A DNA stretch of 64,000 bases, taken from positions 12,338,001 to 12,402,000 of the forward strand of contig NC_046674.1 of assembly GCF_003369915.1 (NCBI RefSeq), read 5' to 3'. Positions 21,862-35,384 of the stretch are shown here, piece after piece (the stretch's first letter is position 1; each line of letters opens with the position of its first letter). The position numbers and the translations under genes are program-made. The stretch comes from Drosophila miranda (taxonomy: Eukaryota; Arthropoda; Insecta; Diptera; Drosophilidae). The notes under the pieces were generated by a model. The model was given only the letters and a program-made list of their open reading frames with translations. It ran no database searches and was not told where the DNA came from.

Positions 21862-22896
21862 TTATACACTTTGGACACCATCCTTCGCACATTGAACACC
21901 ACAAATGGTGCAACAAAAGCTGGCATCAGTTAGAACATTAGCGCTTATACAATAATAACAATAGATATGACCACAGCCCATATGATGGGGAAGCGTGGGA
22001 CGTTCACCACAATAGGTGCACGTTGTGCCCACCATCATCTTTGGTGCTAGAAGCTCCGTGGTGTCCATCTCCCGCCGACGGGCGCCAAATTGCTGCCCAG
22101 GAGTCCAAGACTTGAGCAGCCTTTGTAGTTTTCGGAAGTTAATGATGGGCAAAACTAGACCCAGGATTTCCTGAAAGAGCATTGCAGAATTACAAAGATG
22201 AAACCATAAATCTTTTCCAAAAATACTCACCATAAATCCACCCCAGAGCAACTCACGGGTCAGGTATTTGTATCCAATATCGCGTCGCTGATTATTTCGT
22301 AGACTAATATAGTTCAGACCCAGAAAATAGTCGATTAAAGTGGGTTTCCGTCCTGTCTTGAGGAACCGAAAGTAGTTGAGAATGTTCAGAACAAGGGCGC
22401 TGTTCTCCGCCCACGCTATGGCCTGGCTAAACCACTCCACGCGCCGTGCGAGCCTTCGCTCCTCCCAGCTCTTCACATAGCCGGGTAGGACGGTCAGGGC
22501 GAAGTGGAGGACCAGCCTGGAAACAGTAAGCTTCTCAGCATCGTAGGCTAGGACAAGTAGTTGCTGGCCAAATGTGGAGCATCGCTTGCCAACGGATCCA
22601 AACCAAATCGCAGATTGTATGAGCAAATCGAGTTCTGGTTGAAATTTGATGAATAGCACGGGCTAAGCGAGAGTGAGGTTTTGAAGGTGTTCCACGGAAT
22701 ATGTAAGTGAATATTTGTACCCACCGATATGGCCTGAAGGTTCTCCAGCAGATTATCGCGTATAAGTCGGGCAATATCCTTGTTAAGAGAAATTGCGTCT
22801 ATCTGGAAGGGAACCATTATTGATTCGTTTCCTCTTTAGATTGATAACATGACTTACTTGGTTCACCCGCGGCACATACTTATTTTTCTCCAGCAT
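21862..22896 (-). CDS. Pex2: Peroxin-2, RING-type E3 subunit of the peroxisomal import machinery
   Basis: Exons are 22858-22896, 22725-22802, 22231-22662 and 21862-22170, all joined in phase 0, giving 285 aa (fly and human relatives are about 280-305 aa). The N-terminal two thirds carries the Pex2/Pex10/Pex12 membrane domain with hydrophobic helices (LVLHFALTVLPGYV and later segments). The C-terminal RING spans about 234-273 with a C3HC4 pattern: CTYC, CGHIYCYYC, CCTIC. Pex2 with Pex10 and Pex12 forms the retro-translocation channel that ubiquitinates Pex5. All zinc ligands are present. GTATTTTT-type boxes lie upstream at about 22990-23045. Confidence 0.95.
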
Positions 22897-22989
22897 TTTG
22901 TTTATTTTGCGGTGTTTTGGCTACGCTTTCATTGATATTTCTTTGGACTTTATACTTTTTTTATACGCTTGCAGCGGTGCGGTTCAGCT

Positions 22990-23045
22990 CACACACCTTG
23001 CCTGTTTTTATACCTTTTTTTGGTATTTTCCAGTATTTTTTAAGT
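22990..23045 (-). promoter_or_regulatory. GTATTTT box cluster upstream of Pex2
   Basis: TTGGTATTTTCCAGTATTTTTT and a preceding TTTTTATACC lie 95-150 bp upstream of the Pex2 start. They resemble the motif-6-type boxes found at other housekeeping genes in this window, though written on the opposite strand relative to the gene. No DRE octamer is adjacent. Confidence 0.35.
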
Positions 23046-23299
23046 CGCGTTATGGACTCAAAGCGTTAATGTAGATAAGGCGTAGAAAAACCATTCGTGA
23101 TATTCGAATTCTTGAGAGTTTACCATAAAAATCTCAGTTTTTTAATAAATTCAGCAAATAGAGATCATGCCACTTGTTTAATGGAGATAGGGATACCAGA
23201 ATACCAACAGAAATCAGTAGAAGGCAACTTTAGCGAACGAACAATTTTTTTGTTTCATACGCCAGCGCCACAACTATATATAACGGAAATAAACGGACA

Positions 23300-24300
23300 G
23301 GGCCCGGGACAGCCACGCGAAACCCCCAGGGCCTAAAACAAACAGAGCAGGACACAACCAACCTAATATATGAAGACATTCAACTCATGGGCGATCCGGA
23401 AAATATGTCTTGTAATCGTTTTTTGGAAAACCGGTAATAGAAGTGGTCATCGACACAGGGGCCACAAGAAGCATGGTCAACAGACGGCCCCAAAGCTGAG
23501 GAACGAAGGAATAGAAGATAAGGAACAAAAGTAAATACGGCTAGCAGATGGAAGCATACGGAGGACAAAACGTCCAGACAGAACTAGGACGACGAGAAAC
23601 CACGGAATCGTTCCTAATATTGGCAGGAGGGCCAGATATACCAATTCTGGGAATGGACTTTCTAAGAGACGCAAGCGCAACAATAACGTGTGGAGAGGTA
23701 ACAGCAGTAATCAGCGGAAAAAGAAAAACTGAGGAAGAAAAAGAGCAAGGCCATGACATCGTAGACCCTAGGCCCGAACAGACACTAGAGCCGGAAGGAC
23801 GACCTAACCCGAAACAACAACAGTACGCACCATAAACCGGAACCATCCCACCGGACTGGGAGGTACCACCAGGCTGCCAGCTGTCGGAAAGCCAAATCGA
23901 ACTGGTGATGCAGAGCTAGCCGATCGGCCGAAGCACGCTCAGCGGCGCTTCAAGTTAAGGAAGGGAGCGGGCATGGCCTGCTGGGAAAAGGTTGGCAGAT
24001 CATCTGCACTTGGTTCTCCACGGAGCGTACCTAAACCTTCGCAACATTCGCTAGTCCGGAGCGCACCCAAACCTCTTAACATTACCTCTCCCGGAGTGCA
24101 CTTGAACCTCCGCAATATTGGTTGCCACCCGGTGGGATGAACGCAGCACGCAGCGATCAGCCACGTGCGGTCGTTGACGACCTTGAAAGAAAACCCGAAG
24201 ACCACGATCCAGTATATTGCTTGACTCCAAAAAATTAACTTTAATAGATTGAAGAAATAGTAAATATACCTTCAACACAATTTCGACGTCAAATATGTCC
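23300..24300 (+). mobile_element. Decayed LTR-retrotransposon fragment (protease region)
   Basis: An aspartic-protease active-site motif DTGAT is encoded at about 23452, and a matching downstream protease motif ILGMDFL at about 23640. Both lie in the same frame but with stop codons between them, so the copy is dead. Purine-rich, A-biased codon use over 23540-23835 is typical of retroelement gag/pol and unlike the neighbouring genes. No reverse transcriptase, integrase or LTR pair was recognised. It lies between Pex2 and the first cuticle gene. A Ty3/Gypsy- or Bel-type element is likely; the family is not resolved. Confidence 0.65.
24021..24127 (+). repeat. Degenerate ~36-bp tandem repeat, three units
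   Basis: Units start at 24021, 24057 and 24092 with CGGAGCGTACC, CGGAGCGCACC and CGGAGTGCACT, each followed by AAACCT/GAACCT and a CAACATT/TAACATT/CAATATT block. They lie inside the retroelement-derived segment and may belong to its non-coding region. Confidence 0.6.
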
Positions 24301-25246
24301 TAAACGGTCACCCTGGTACTCTGCCCTTGATTCAGTTCTTTATTGATATATTTATAGGCAGTAGCGCTGGAAAACGAAATAGACTGTGCAATTCGAAAAC
24401 ATTTTGGTTAAAATGATAATTTCCATATTCATGTGCGAGCTAATTAATTGTTAAATTTGAGTTTATGTTTTGTTGCCAAGCATAAATATCGCAAAGTCCT
24501 GTTTTTGGACATTTAGGAAGTGTTTTAATTCCACTTTTCAATTGCAGCTTATATAATTTCAATCAAAACAAAACGCACAACTCGTTTGCGATCCGGAAAA
24601 TATGTCTTGTAATCGTTTTTATTGCTCCAAACGCATAAACCAGTTGGCCAAGATGCAGACATTCGGTCATTCAATCCAAGAGTTGCTGCCCCGTAGTCCA
24701 AGAAAGCCCCCAAGTTCAATGATTGCCCCCGACCGGTAAAGTTATGGTCAGTAGTCTGGTTGGTTTTTGATTTTATAAAAAGTACATAATTCACACTTTA
24801 TTACACAATTTACAATTCATTCGTTTGATCTCTGTAACAGATTTAACAAAAAGACATAAGTATACAATATAGGTTACAGATTACAGATTACAGTCAAGTG
24901 ATTGATTGATAAATTCGTCTGAGCAGGAGTGACTAAGGATCAGTTGAAAGCGGAAGATACACGTAGAAATTATTCGCTATCACAGAATAAAATACAATAT
25001 ATAGGTATGAGTAAAATGATTATGAAGTAGGCATGACCACAAGGGAAAAGTCTAGTGAAGATTGGGCCCCCTTTTGGGGCTTTGGGGCCTGTGGCATGTG
25101 TGTGCTGATGTCCTAATTACGAGATATGAAGCTGATTTCATGGTCGATCGTTGTGGATGCTGTTCTGTTGGCTGATGAGCAATTTGGCTAACTCTAGTGC
25201 AAAGTTAAACGTAGGTATTCTATGGGCCTGTTCTCGCCGGTCTCGT

Positions 25247-26564
25247 CTAGTAGTGATGCTCGTGCAGCTCCTCATGGTGGTGGACGGGGGCAGTCTTGTG
25301 GACGACGGCATTGAAGCCGTTATGTTTGTCGGCAGTGTAGTCCACGGTGCGGATGGAACCGTCGGGCTCAACCAGCGAGTATTGGCCCTTCACGGTGTCG
25401 CCATCGCGGGTCTCGTGCTGGGACTTGACATCGCCAGTGTGGAAGTCGTTGACTCCATACTTGAAGGCATACTTGGGCGGGGCCTATAATTGAAGGGAAC
25501 ACCATTAGAATACCATTAGCTACTCGGGACCCCATCTAGTCTGCGGTGTCCTCCCACTCACATAGTAATCCACATGCTCGTCCTCGTGCTCGTGGGTCTC
25601 ATAGTGAGCTTGCTCTTGGTGTCCATGCTCCTCGCCCAGCGAGATGCGCTCGATCTGATGGTGCTGTCCGTACTCATGTATCGGCTCTGGCTCGTGGTGG
25701 GCCAGGTGCTCGTAGCCGTGGCTCTCATCGTAGTACTGGTGCTCCAGCGGATAGGCCAGACTCAGGCACAGAGCCGAGGCAAAGATCAGGTACTGCAATA
25801 CAAGCGCATAATTAACAACTAAACGGAGATCTTTGCTAATTGTTTTTGTTCACATCAACACCAACATCAGCATTTGCAACTGTTGCAATTGGTGGGGGGC
25901 GGGTCGTTGCCTGTCACTGTCCATGCAATGACTGCACTTACAAGTAATGCGCATATTTTAGCTTTTTTTGTTAGTTAGTGCCTTAATGAAGTGTTTGCTG
26001 TGGTTGGCTTAAGCTATTGTTTAACTATTGCTGTGATTTTGCTTGTGGTTTGGTTGAGGTTTTTTCCCTAAGACTCTCTACAAACCGGTGAAACTGGGGG
26101 TAATTGATCGGGAGTGGGTCTTAATGTGATGTTTAAGAAAACAAAATACAAAACCTAAGATTGATATGAATACCACTCCTAAAAGGATTAATCGTTATTA
26201 TTTTTATTTCAGTCACTGATTGAATAATGAAGGGTTTACTCCTTCCATAAGATTTACATTTCCTGGCCAGGACTGTTTTAATAAAGTATATTCCTTTTAA
26301 GTGGTATACGGTGGTCTTCTCAAATGGAATTCCTAATCATTCTTTTTGTGTCACACCACCAATTGAGACAAAACCGGAACCTAAGATCCTTTATTTTATA
26401 TACCAAAAAAAAAAAATGGAAAAAAAATGCTTTTTCACTTCTTTCACTTGATCTTTTAGATCTTTTTGGTATATATGTATGTACATATATGGTTACAGAT
26501 CGTTGTGCACATTTGATATCCTTAGTCCTTGGCTTATGCTGTCGGTGCTCACCTTGAACGCCAT
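25247..26564 (-). CDS. Cpr66Cb: RR-2 cuticular protein
   Basis: Three exons: 26553-26564 (only ATG GCG TTC AAG), 25562-25792 and 25247-25483, giving 159 aa with phase-0 joins. The signal peptide is [19 protein letters not shown], split by the 760-bp first intron, a layout common to fly cuticle genes. The middle is His/Glu/Tyr-rich. The Rebers-Riddiford RR-2 chitin-binding domain runs from [19 protein letters not shown] to [15 protein letters not shown] and is near the C-terminus, which ends in a His-rich tail. It is secreted by epidermis into hard cuticle. TATATAAAAG-like and TCAGTT elements lie upstream (about 26713-26721 and 26679-26684). The symbol rests on gene order next to Pex2 and on length (I recall 162 aa in D. 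melanogaster); the class is certain. Confidence 0.85.
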
Positions 26565-29500
26565 TTTAATAATGTTTTTGTAGGGTTCGTTTTTCGTTCG
26601 AGATCACAAAGGAAAAAAATGTAACTTGAGACTGAGACTTTGCTGAGATGCCACGAGCTGCACGCAACGACTTTCCACAACTGAATAATGTGCTTGCAAC
26701 GAAAATTCGCCGCTTTTATATGGTTAGGAAGAAAGTGAATCGACAGCGGTCGCAGTAGCAGCGGACGTGGCAGCAGCGGTGGCAGCAGCGGTGGCAGCAG
26801 CGGTGGCTTAGGCAGCGAAGCCGCTACGCCAGGTAAGCGGGCGGGGGGGCGCCTCAAATGTAAAACAGTTTTTACAGTTCAGTTTTTCTTTTTGGTTCGC
26901 TTTGTTTGCCATTGTTTGAGATCCGATGTTGGATGTTTGTTGGACTGTTGCAGCGTGGTGCAGGACTCTTTGTGTGTCATTAGTGACGCATTCACTGGTT
27001 GTGGCACCACTTCGATGGCGTTGATAAGTCGTCATAGGGGGGAACTTGCAACATCGCTGACAGCCAGCCTGACGTTGAAACGGTTTGTTAATAATATTTT
27101 TGGTTAGCGCTCCGCTTATTTGCATCGATCCCACCAAACCCCTACCTCCCAGTATCTGGTGGTACCCTCCCATTGAACGCAGTTTGACCCAAATATTCGA
27201 TTAGATGATTTTTCGTGGCTGCTGCTGGGCAAGTTTTATCGGGGCAACCTTCTATTACGGACAGCCTCCGGTTGATCATTCACTTTTAATGCGCTAATTT
27301 TCGTAAAATCGTAATTCGTAAATGGTAAAATGGTAGTATCCAAATTGTATTGGCTCTGCAGGCCGGCCCGGCACTTGGCCCAATAAAAGGCCATTATGTA
27401 ATATTTAATTGTGGGACATAAACAGAAGTTTTTCTCCGTGTAGCTGCAAGCAGCTTTTGGGGGTCTTACATGCACGGCTCGGACTGTACTTCAATTCAAA
27501 GTTAAGTGCCACAATTGCAGTGGGAAATTAACCAATTTTTGGTCTTTCGTCAATCTTCCATTTGGCTCAAAGCTAATTACGCATCGGAGCGTGGATTTTT
27601 GGTCGCTTGGGGGATTCTGATTTCAAGGGTTTTCGTTTGTTGCTCAGACATTTGTTGTCGTTCTGTTAAATGGATCTTTAAAGGAAATAGAAACTCAGTT
27701 TTGAAGGAAACTACTGCAGTTTTTCCTTCTTGTGTGACCTTTTTAAAAACCCACATAAACCTGTTGCCATCATCCTGTAACTAAAAGACTCTTGACTCTT
27801 TCCAAACAATCTAGTTCAGCGGCAGCTTGTTGGCCAGTATCTTAAGGAAATATTTGGATCTCATGTCTTGGCCTTTATTCACTTTGCATAGCGTCAATTC
27901 TCAGGCTCTCCATGGACCCGATCCCATCGATTCAAATCGATGCACAGCGAAATGAATCGCAACGAGTGACATCAGGTTGATGTACTCTTAAAGACAGACA
28001 CAGTTTTAATTGCTATATTATGGTCGACAACGTTTGACAACATTGCGAGACATGAGAAACTGAAAAGCGACGAATAAAAAGAAACATTTTTCATGATGAT
28101 TACCAATCCGCCAGTGCGCCAGTACGTGTAAATCCCGAAAGCAGCACAAGAAATATGGCAAATAAAATAAATGCTTAATTATGGCCCACGATTTGGGGTC
28201 TACGTCTCCTGTTTTTTTCTTTTCTTTTTTTTTGTGTGGATCGTTGCCGTTGCAGCAGGTGGAAAATATAACGCAAGTCAACATGCCACACTCTACTCGA
28301 CTCGACTCGGAGCGGAGTTGAAGTCGTCGTCGTCGTCGTCGTCATGGCATACCAAGGCACATAGGAGGCATTTGGCAATTCGTCGAATGCAATGCTGATA
28401 CAATTTTCAGGCTGCTTCAGTTTGAGGATTGATTTTGGGTATAGTTTTTGGCGTCAGGGTATATTGAACGAAGGGGGAAGCTTGGGGTGTATAAAGCTTA
28501 GGATGTGATGCTAAAATATTAAAATTGTAATTCATTTTCTAGGAGTACATATGATTATATATGTAGATTGATCTTTATTAAATTATATTGAAGTGTATCC
28601 AACTTTCGTTGATTCGGTTTTGGTCGATTTTGTTGCCAGTTATCGCCTCAAATATTTTTTTATATGTATTTTTTTCTTAGTTTGTTGTCGTCGTAATCGC
28701 CCACTAAATTTCATTTTGTTTGCTCATTGAAGCTTTGTCTTTGGCTCTGCTCTGGCCGGCAGGTGTTAATTTCTTGGTTAGTTATAGTTTAGATAGGTTT
28801 GTGGCGTTTGTACGGGTGGCTAGTGGCTGGTGGCAACTTTTACCCAGAGCTGCGCTACGGCCAGCCACTCAATCAATTCCATTCCCACTCACAAAAGTGA
28901 AAAGTCAAAATGCGAGTGCTGGTGGTTATGTGCATGCTCATGCGCGCCTATACGTCGTTCGTCGTATAGGAGTACTCGTAACAGCTGTTGTTAAGCAGGC
29001 CAAGCAATTACCTAGTAACTCATATTTACCGTTAGACATTTAGTACATGCATTAACTTGGCCGACTGAACTGCTCCTGCTGCTGCTGCTGCTGGTGCTGT
29101 CTGAGGTTTCTGCCGTACATTTGCGACATCGTCCAAACAAATCCAAACAAAAACGAAATTAAAAAAAAAAAAAAACGATAGAAAGGCTGTTTGTGTAATT
29201 CGAAGCATTAGATACCCTTGTGGACTGTATGAAAATTGTATGCTGTGGGGACTCGTTCCTCCAATTGTATTTAATGATATAGTGGACAGATCAGGTCCTC
29301 GGTCTAGTCGCATAGAAGCTTGAGCGTTACAAACATCTAACATGGATTTATGGTACCCTTCAATGGTAGGTAGCAGAAGACTGGCCTGCCTTTAGTGATT
29401 GTTGGCAAACATAGTACTCGTACTGGTAAAACAGCAGCAACAATGGCAGACAATCAGCAGCAAACTTTGACTTTTGTCTCATTGTTTCATATTTATTAGA

Positions 29501-32500
29501 GCCGCAGTTGGGGAAATAAAAACCTTGCAACTTAACAAGCCAGCGACGCGTGCATCTTTCCAAAATAGTTGTGGGAATTGCTGTAGTTGCTGTTGCTGCC
29601 GTTGCTGCTGCTGCTGCAGATGTTGCTCTTTTAATGGTTATCCTTTTATGCAGCTTGAACTTACGCAACACCAGCAGCAGCCGAAGCCGCAGTTGCAGTA
29701 GCAGTAGCACTCGCAGTAGAAGCAGCGATTGTTGTATGCGCAAATGTTGCTGCTGTAATTGAAAATTACATACATTTGGGGAGCTTCTTGTATTTATTCG
29801 ATTGGCTGCAATTTATATTAATTTATTTGAAGGCAAAACGAATAAAACACGAATTGGCTGGAGACTGGTTTGCCGGTTTGCCGACATGAGCTGAAATATG
29901 CGTGTGTGTGGCCAAGAGGAAAATGGCAGAAATATTCCGCTAATTGCCAGCGCACATTGAACTTAAAAACGCAACTGCAACGTTAGCAGCAACATCAGCG
30001 GCAATAACAAGTTAATGCTGCCAAAATCGGTGCATTGCGCTGTGTGGAAGCGCAGTTTTCCACTGATTGATCCGATGCAATCGTCACACGCTGCGTATGC
30101 GCTATGGTGGATCATTTGAATCGACCATAAAGCGAGCTGTAGCCGCAAAATAATCACCATTTCATCTTTCGATTAGCCATTATTACTGTGGGTTCTCTTA
30201 TCCTGGGGTAGCCCCTGTCAGCTTCCATTTGCAATCCTTCATTATTCATTCACCCGACCACGACTCCCTCTCATCCACTCTCATCCAATCCCATCATCAT
30301 CATCATCATCCACGACGTCGGCTCGGATTATGCACTCGCAGAGCACTGAGCCCGTGACATAACTGCCTCTGCAGCATAATCTGAAAAGCCTTTCAACGGT
30401 AACAAATAATATTCACGGGGATTTGATGCGGTAACACCCAAGGCGGCAATTACTACCCTCGCCAGACTTCTCTCGTGAAAACTCTAAGCAGCCTGCGTCT
30501 CCCATTGCCGACTGCCGTTGACATAATAAATAGCTGATGAAAATTAATTAAATGCAAATTGGCAAATCACATAATCATATCATATGGCAGCCGAGACAGT
30601 CGAGCGACACTCTCCATTCCTGCCGCTCTCTCTCAGTGGCAACATACGCGGAAAAGCTGCATGAGTGGGTCGCAGTCGCACCACCACCACCACCACCACC
30701 ACCTCTACCAGAGAAATATTCCAATTGATTTTTCACGCAGCCTCTAATTGTATCATTGACTAATCAAAATATTTGCGCTTTGCATTCACAGTCTGCAGTA
30801 ATTGTAAAATTGTTAATTATTTTAATTTGAAATTTTTCACACATCCACTGGCGGGGAGGTACTAAAGGCAAGGGGAGGTGAAGGAAGTTGTTCGAGTTTT
30901 CCCATCGACTTTCAGTCGCTGCTGCGGCACCACCACCTGGGACCGCCACTGTCTCGGCCGTGTGTCTCATTAATTAGGCGCCATTGGAAATGTCTCTCGT
31001 ATGCCGCTGTCAAAAAACTTCCTGCAAAGAAAAGACCGCTTTGGAAAAGCTGAAGGAGGTGCTGGCTGCAGACTGCAGACTGCAGACTGCAGGAGGACCT
31101 GGCCATAGCAAAGTAGGTTAAATACTTTTACCTTATTCCGCAGCTGTCGCTGACCCGGCTAATTGCTGTCATTTTTGGCGGCTACTTCGACTGTGAGTTT
31201 TGTTTTTCCTGCTGCCTGCCGCCTGAGATGCAACAAATTAACAACTTTTCAAGCGCGCTCGAACCGGATATTATGAAATTTTCCAGTTTCGACCATATCG
31301 AGATTATAAAATTGTTAAATTTATGCAACCGCCTTTGGACAGGAGCTGGTGCTAGAGCTGCTGCTGCTGCTGTTGCTGCTGTTGCTGTTGCTTGTGCAGA
31401 CCAAAACCCGCCTGCAACTCCTCTAATCAAGTTGTCAGCGTCGACATATTTGTATGCCTAGCCAAAGTATGTTTCATTTACAACGTTTGTGGCAAAGTCC
31501 AAGGCAGAGTTGCAGGGACAACGCCCGCCCGCTAGCTCGCTCAATGTTAAGTTGAAGTGCAATTGCCACTTGGCTCGCAGACAACTCTTGCCTCGCCTTC
31601 GTCCCGTCTTGGGCCCACTGTGCGTATACGTAATGGAGTTTGCAATAGAGCTTCATTTCATTACGTTTCGTTTCTCAGCGGGTACGTTACGCCCTGGGGT
31701 CCAAGAAAAGAAATACACTTTCACAGAGCACCTCCCATTGGGTTTTGCAAGCCGATTACCTCAGCGGCGGCCAGCCAGCAATTAGTTAATGACCAAATAT
31801 GTATGCCTTGCCGCAAAGAAAGAAAGAAGCCAGACGAAACGTAATGAAATGGAATGAAATGAACGTGGCAGCAATTTAATTAACATACAATAAAACACTC
31901 GAATGCATATGAAAGTATGGCAGAGCTGTGGCAGAGGCATGGCATGCCATGCAGTCGATAATCATCGGTGTGGCAAAGGCAAACCATCCAGAAAATGCAA
32001 ATCAAGGAAGAGGTGTCACAGTGCAGTAGATCAAAGATGGATAAGATCAGATGTCAGAGCAGAGAATCGGAAGTGGAATCAGCCATTAGCAGATAAAGAA
32101 CAGACTACGATTGATCTTAATACAGCAACAGATCAAGATCTGTCTAGGGCTGTGCCGCTCTCATTTCTGGCCATCCCCTTGAAGCATTGAAAGTGATGAT
32201 ACAACAATCAACATTCGTGGGCAATAAATCGGAGTAAAACTAATATAAAAGCGGAGAATACATATCCAAAATGTTGAAAAGTATCAATTTTTAGCTGCGG
32301 TTGGATTTGAGAGTGTTTCGGAGTGCTTTTTGGCAGCACAGCACATTGCACAATCCCGTGGGGCCGGTGTGTGCGTGCCACAAATTAAAAACCGCTGCAA
32401 TAATGGAATAATAAATCAGCATAAATATTTGCAACGAAGAGAGAGAGAGAGAGAGAGAGAGGGGCAAAGAAAAGGCGGGGAGAGTACAATATCTGCGAGG

Positions 32501-33239
32501 AAAACGAAGACTAAAAAGCAGACATCGAAATGCAATTCGCATTTCCTTCCGTTTTGTCGTTTTCTTTTCGTTTGGCAACGCATTTGGAAATTTGGAGCAA
32601 TTAAATGGCCAAGCATTTACACTTGACTGGAACGTGATGTGGATGATGTCTTCCTGAAGCAGGGAAATATCCAGCTTTCAGCGATAGTTAGATATGTGTT
32701 AGATACCCCTACCCATACAGACCTGTTGTGTCGCCCACCATTTAACCTACAAAAGCTTTGCCGTTGCCTCATCGATGGAAAACACTCGCACTTCAAAGGC
32801 GGCGGCGGTGGCGGCGGCGGCGGCGAACCCCTGGAAAGCGATTTAGATTGGGATCAAGACGCGGCTCTGGCTCTGGCTCTGGCTGCTCCAACTTGCTCCA
32901 ATTTGCCACCCGGAAGATATTTCAAATATGCTGCCGACACTCTACACTCGATCTTTTCGTTTTTGGTCTCACTTTTATTGCAGCCTCAATTATGCTGTGC
33001 TTTGCTCTGCTCTGCTCTGCCGTGCTGTGCTGTGCAGTGTGTGGTGGCATTCTTTTGTTGTATCTTTTCTGGTTTATGGCTAAATTGTGTCTGCTTTTTC
33101 TGCGGCCAAGATATCTGTGGGATACGTGGCGACCGAAAAGTGAAAGAAGCTGACCTAATAACTAGCAGAGGGCTGGCTCTAGTCTCTTACTAAGTAATAG
33201 TGGACGTACCTCCCTTCTCTATTTTTTGGGGGAACATTT
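26565..33239. other. Long non-coding spacer between cuticle genes
   Basis: About 6.7 kb without a supported gene. It contains a 12-bp tandem repeat (GGCAGCAGCGGT, about 26769-26806), a TCG run (28326-28342), CTG/CAG-rich tracts (29070-29100, 29580-29620, 29670-29740, 31350-31395), a CAC run (30680-30705), and CTGCAGA direct repeats near 31060-31095. The open frames here are low-complexity readings. It is a plausible home for enhancers. Confidence 0.5.
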
Positions 33240-35384
33240 TCAAGTATTAGCTTTGTTTAAGTTTGGTAGATTGGCCAGGAATTCACGACGATTTGCATCA
33301 ATGATCCGCTGGTACCAATTTGCATCGCCTGGAGGCTCATTGACCAATGGCCTGGGAGGCAGCAGTCCCGACTCGGGCACCTCAACTTGTGGCGCCTTCT
33401 CCGCGTTGTTGGTCTTGGCTCTGTTGTACTTTGGATTTGAGTTTGCCGCGGGTTCTTCGGTTGTGGCCTTGATGGGATCCGTGTCCGCGGGTAGCATAAA
33501 GATGGGAAAACGATTGGGTATCACATTTTGAACCGGCTGGAAGGGAGTTCCCTCTTTGGTCTTATTGTTTAGGGGGGCCTTGCCCTGGACCACGTCGAGT
33601 ACGGCAGGCTTTAGGACATCTTTGGCGACGTCGATGTGGTTCAGGTCGAGACCATGCTGCTCCTTCAGCTGCTTGGCCACGTCGGCAGCCACATGGGAGA
33701 CGCTCACATTGAGGTGACTCTTGGGATCCCATGTCACATTGGCCGGCGACTGCACCTTCTGTCTATCCGCAATTATCTCTGGACGTTGGGTGGGCCACAC
33801 CGTCTTTGCTTGTTCATCTCCCGGTTGGAAGCTCTGCGTCTGAGCCAGGAAGCCCCCATTCTCATCGGCCCGGTACTTGGTGACCTCAATGAGGCCGTCG
33901 GGCCGCACATACCCGTAGCTACCCTGGACGCTGCCATTCACAAAACGTCGCTCATCGCGAAACTGAATGTTCTGCGTCTGCGGATCATCGATCTCATAGC
34001 CAAAGGCATATGTATTGGGTCCTGAAACGCATACAATTAATGGAAATGGGATAAAGGCCTAGACTCTATAGCCTACCGTATGGCTCGTGCAGAAAATAGT
34101 TAGTTACTTTCGCTTTTCTGCCTGCATTTTTCGCTGCTGTCTTTGAATATGCTTCACTTTTGGCAGCCAATGGGTTGGCCAACGTGGCGTATACTTTTAT
34201 GATTAGTACGAATAGCTGTGAATAGACGAATGATTTGTAGCATATATTTGGGAGATGGAAAGCCTCGAGCATGGAGAGCTTAAAAAGTGGATTTTTTCAA
34301 CTGCAGAGCTTTGGTATTCCATCCATGGTGCAACGTTTGAAAGTGCTTCAGTTTTACAGGGATTACAGGGTACTTTTATACCCGGTACTCAGTTAGTATC
34401 AGTCAGTATATGTACATATTGTATCTACATACATATGTGAGCTTATGGTTTAGGAAATATTATTATTATGCCTAAGCGCCAGAGTGGGTTTCGCAGCCTA
34501 TTCTCTTTCTGTCTTTTATTTTCGCTGATCGCAAAAGCGATGAATTGATTTGTGGGTTAATGCCGGTAGGGGGAGCTCTCCGCATTCTCTAGCAATTTTG
34601 CTGAGAGATGGGAACAAAATAGAGGGAAAGGGAGGAGCCACGACCGCTAGTCTATCCCCGTTCTACCAATGACATATTTGATTATAATTTTAGAATATTT
34701 TATTCATTTCATTTCCCTACTTTTTTATTTCGCCAAACGGTGCTCTCTCTCTCTCTCCGCCAAGGGGCGCACACTGCACGAGGGAGAGGGAATGAGTAAG
34801 CGCGTGAAATGGGTTGCGTAGCCACTGAAATATTATTTGTTCTTTCTGGCTATAATAACGATCCGATCTAAACCAAATACGGCCCTTTGCTAGTTATGGG
34901 AACTTTCAATGATTCTGCCATTTTGGCAGAGCGATTTTTTAAATTCACTTGCAACAGTGTGGAGGAGGGTCTGCAAGAAAAATCAAGCTCTTATAGTCTC
35001 TGAGATCTCATCAAGACAAACATGCTCAGAAATATATGTATACACTTTTGGGGTCGGAAACGCTTCCTTCTGGGTGTTGCACACATCCATATCCACCACA
35101 AAACTAATATCTCCCTACTCTTCGAGCATCGGGTACTCTTTTGCATTGTCATATATTTCTCTCATTTATCACTAAGTTGATTGCCAATTGATTTTTAATC
35201 TTTTCAAGTTTAAAACAGGCATCCCTTGCTCATTTTTGTAAAGAAATAACCAACATCAGCACTCGTTTTCTTCATCCGCACCGCATGAATTCTTGTCTGA
35301 TGAACAAATCTAAAATATTTCTTATTGATTTCGCTATTCCAACGCACTTACAATGAACCAAAACAAACTGGTCAGAGATCCCAT
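33240..35384 (-). CDS. Cuticular protein with divergent Rebers-Riddiford domain and long C-terminal tail
   Basis: Exons are 35352-35384, 34077-34215 and 33240-34021, giving 317 aa; the junctions (TTCATT|GTAAGT, CAG|CTATTC; TACG|GTAGGC, CAG|GACCCA) are in phase. A hydrophobic signal peptide MGSLTSLFWFILFVLIIKVY is assembled across the first junction. The RR domain (about residues 58-120) reads YAFGYEIDDPQTQNIQFRDE and then GSYGYVRPDGLIEVTKYRAD. This is the RR consensus with changes in the usual RR-2 core (no DYTAD). The remaining 190 residues are Pro/Val/Asn-rich without further cuticle motifs. A secreted chitin-binding cuticle component is likely. The 3' exon ends in KANT. Confidence 0.78.

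Noticed and set aside
24549..24794. 81-codon minus-strand frame next to the retroelement
   Set aside because: Starts outside the element and runs into the 33-bp repeat; no recognisable motif.
29360..29743. Leu/Ala-rich frame over CAG/CTG tracts
   Set aside because: All frames of the trinucleotide tract are open; no unique-sequence support.
32639..33193. 184-codon plus-strand frame with Gly and Cys runs
   Set aside because: It is built from GGC and TGCTCTGC microsatellites; composition is not protein-like and no splice or start context supports it.
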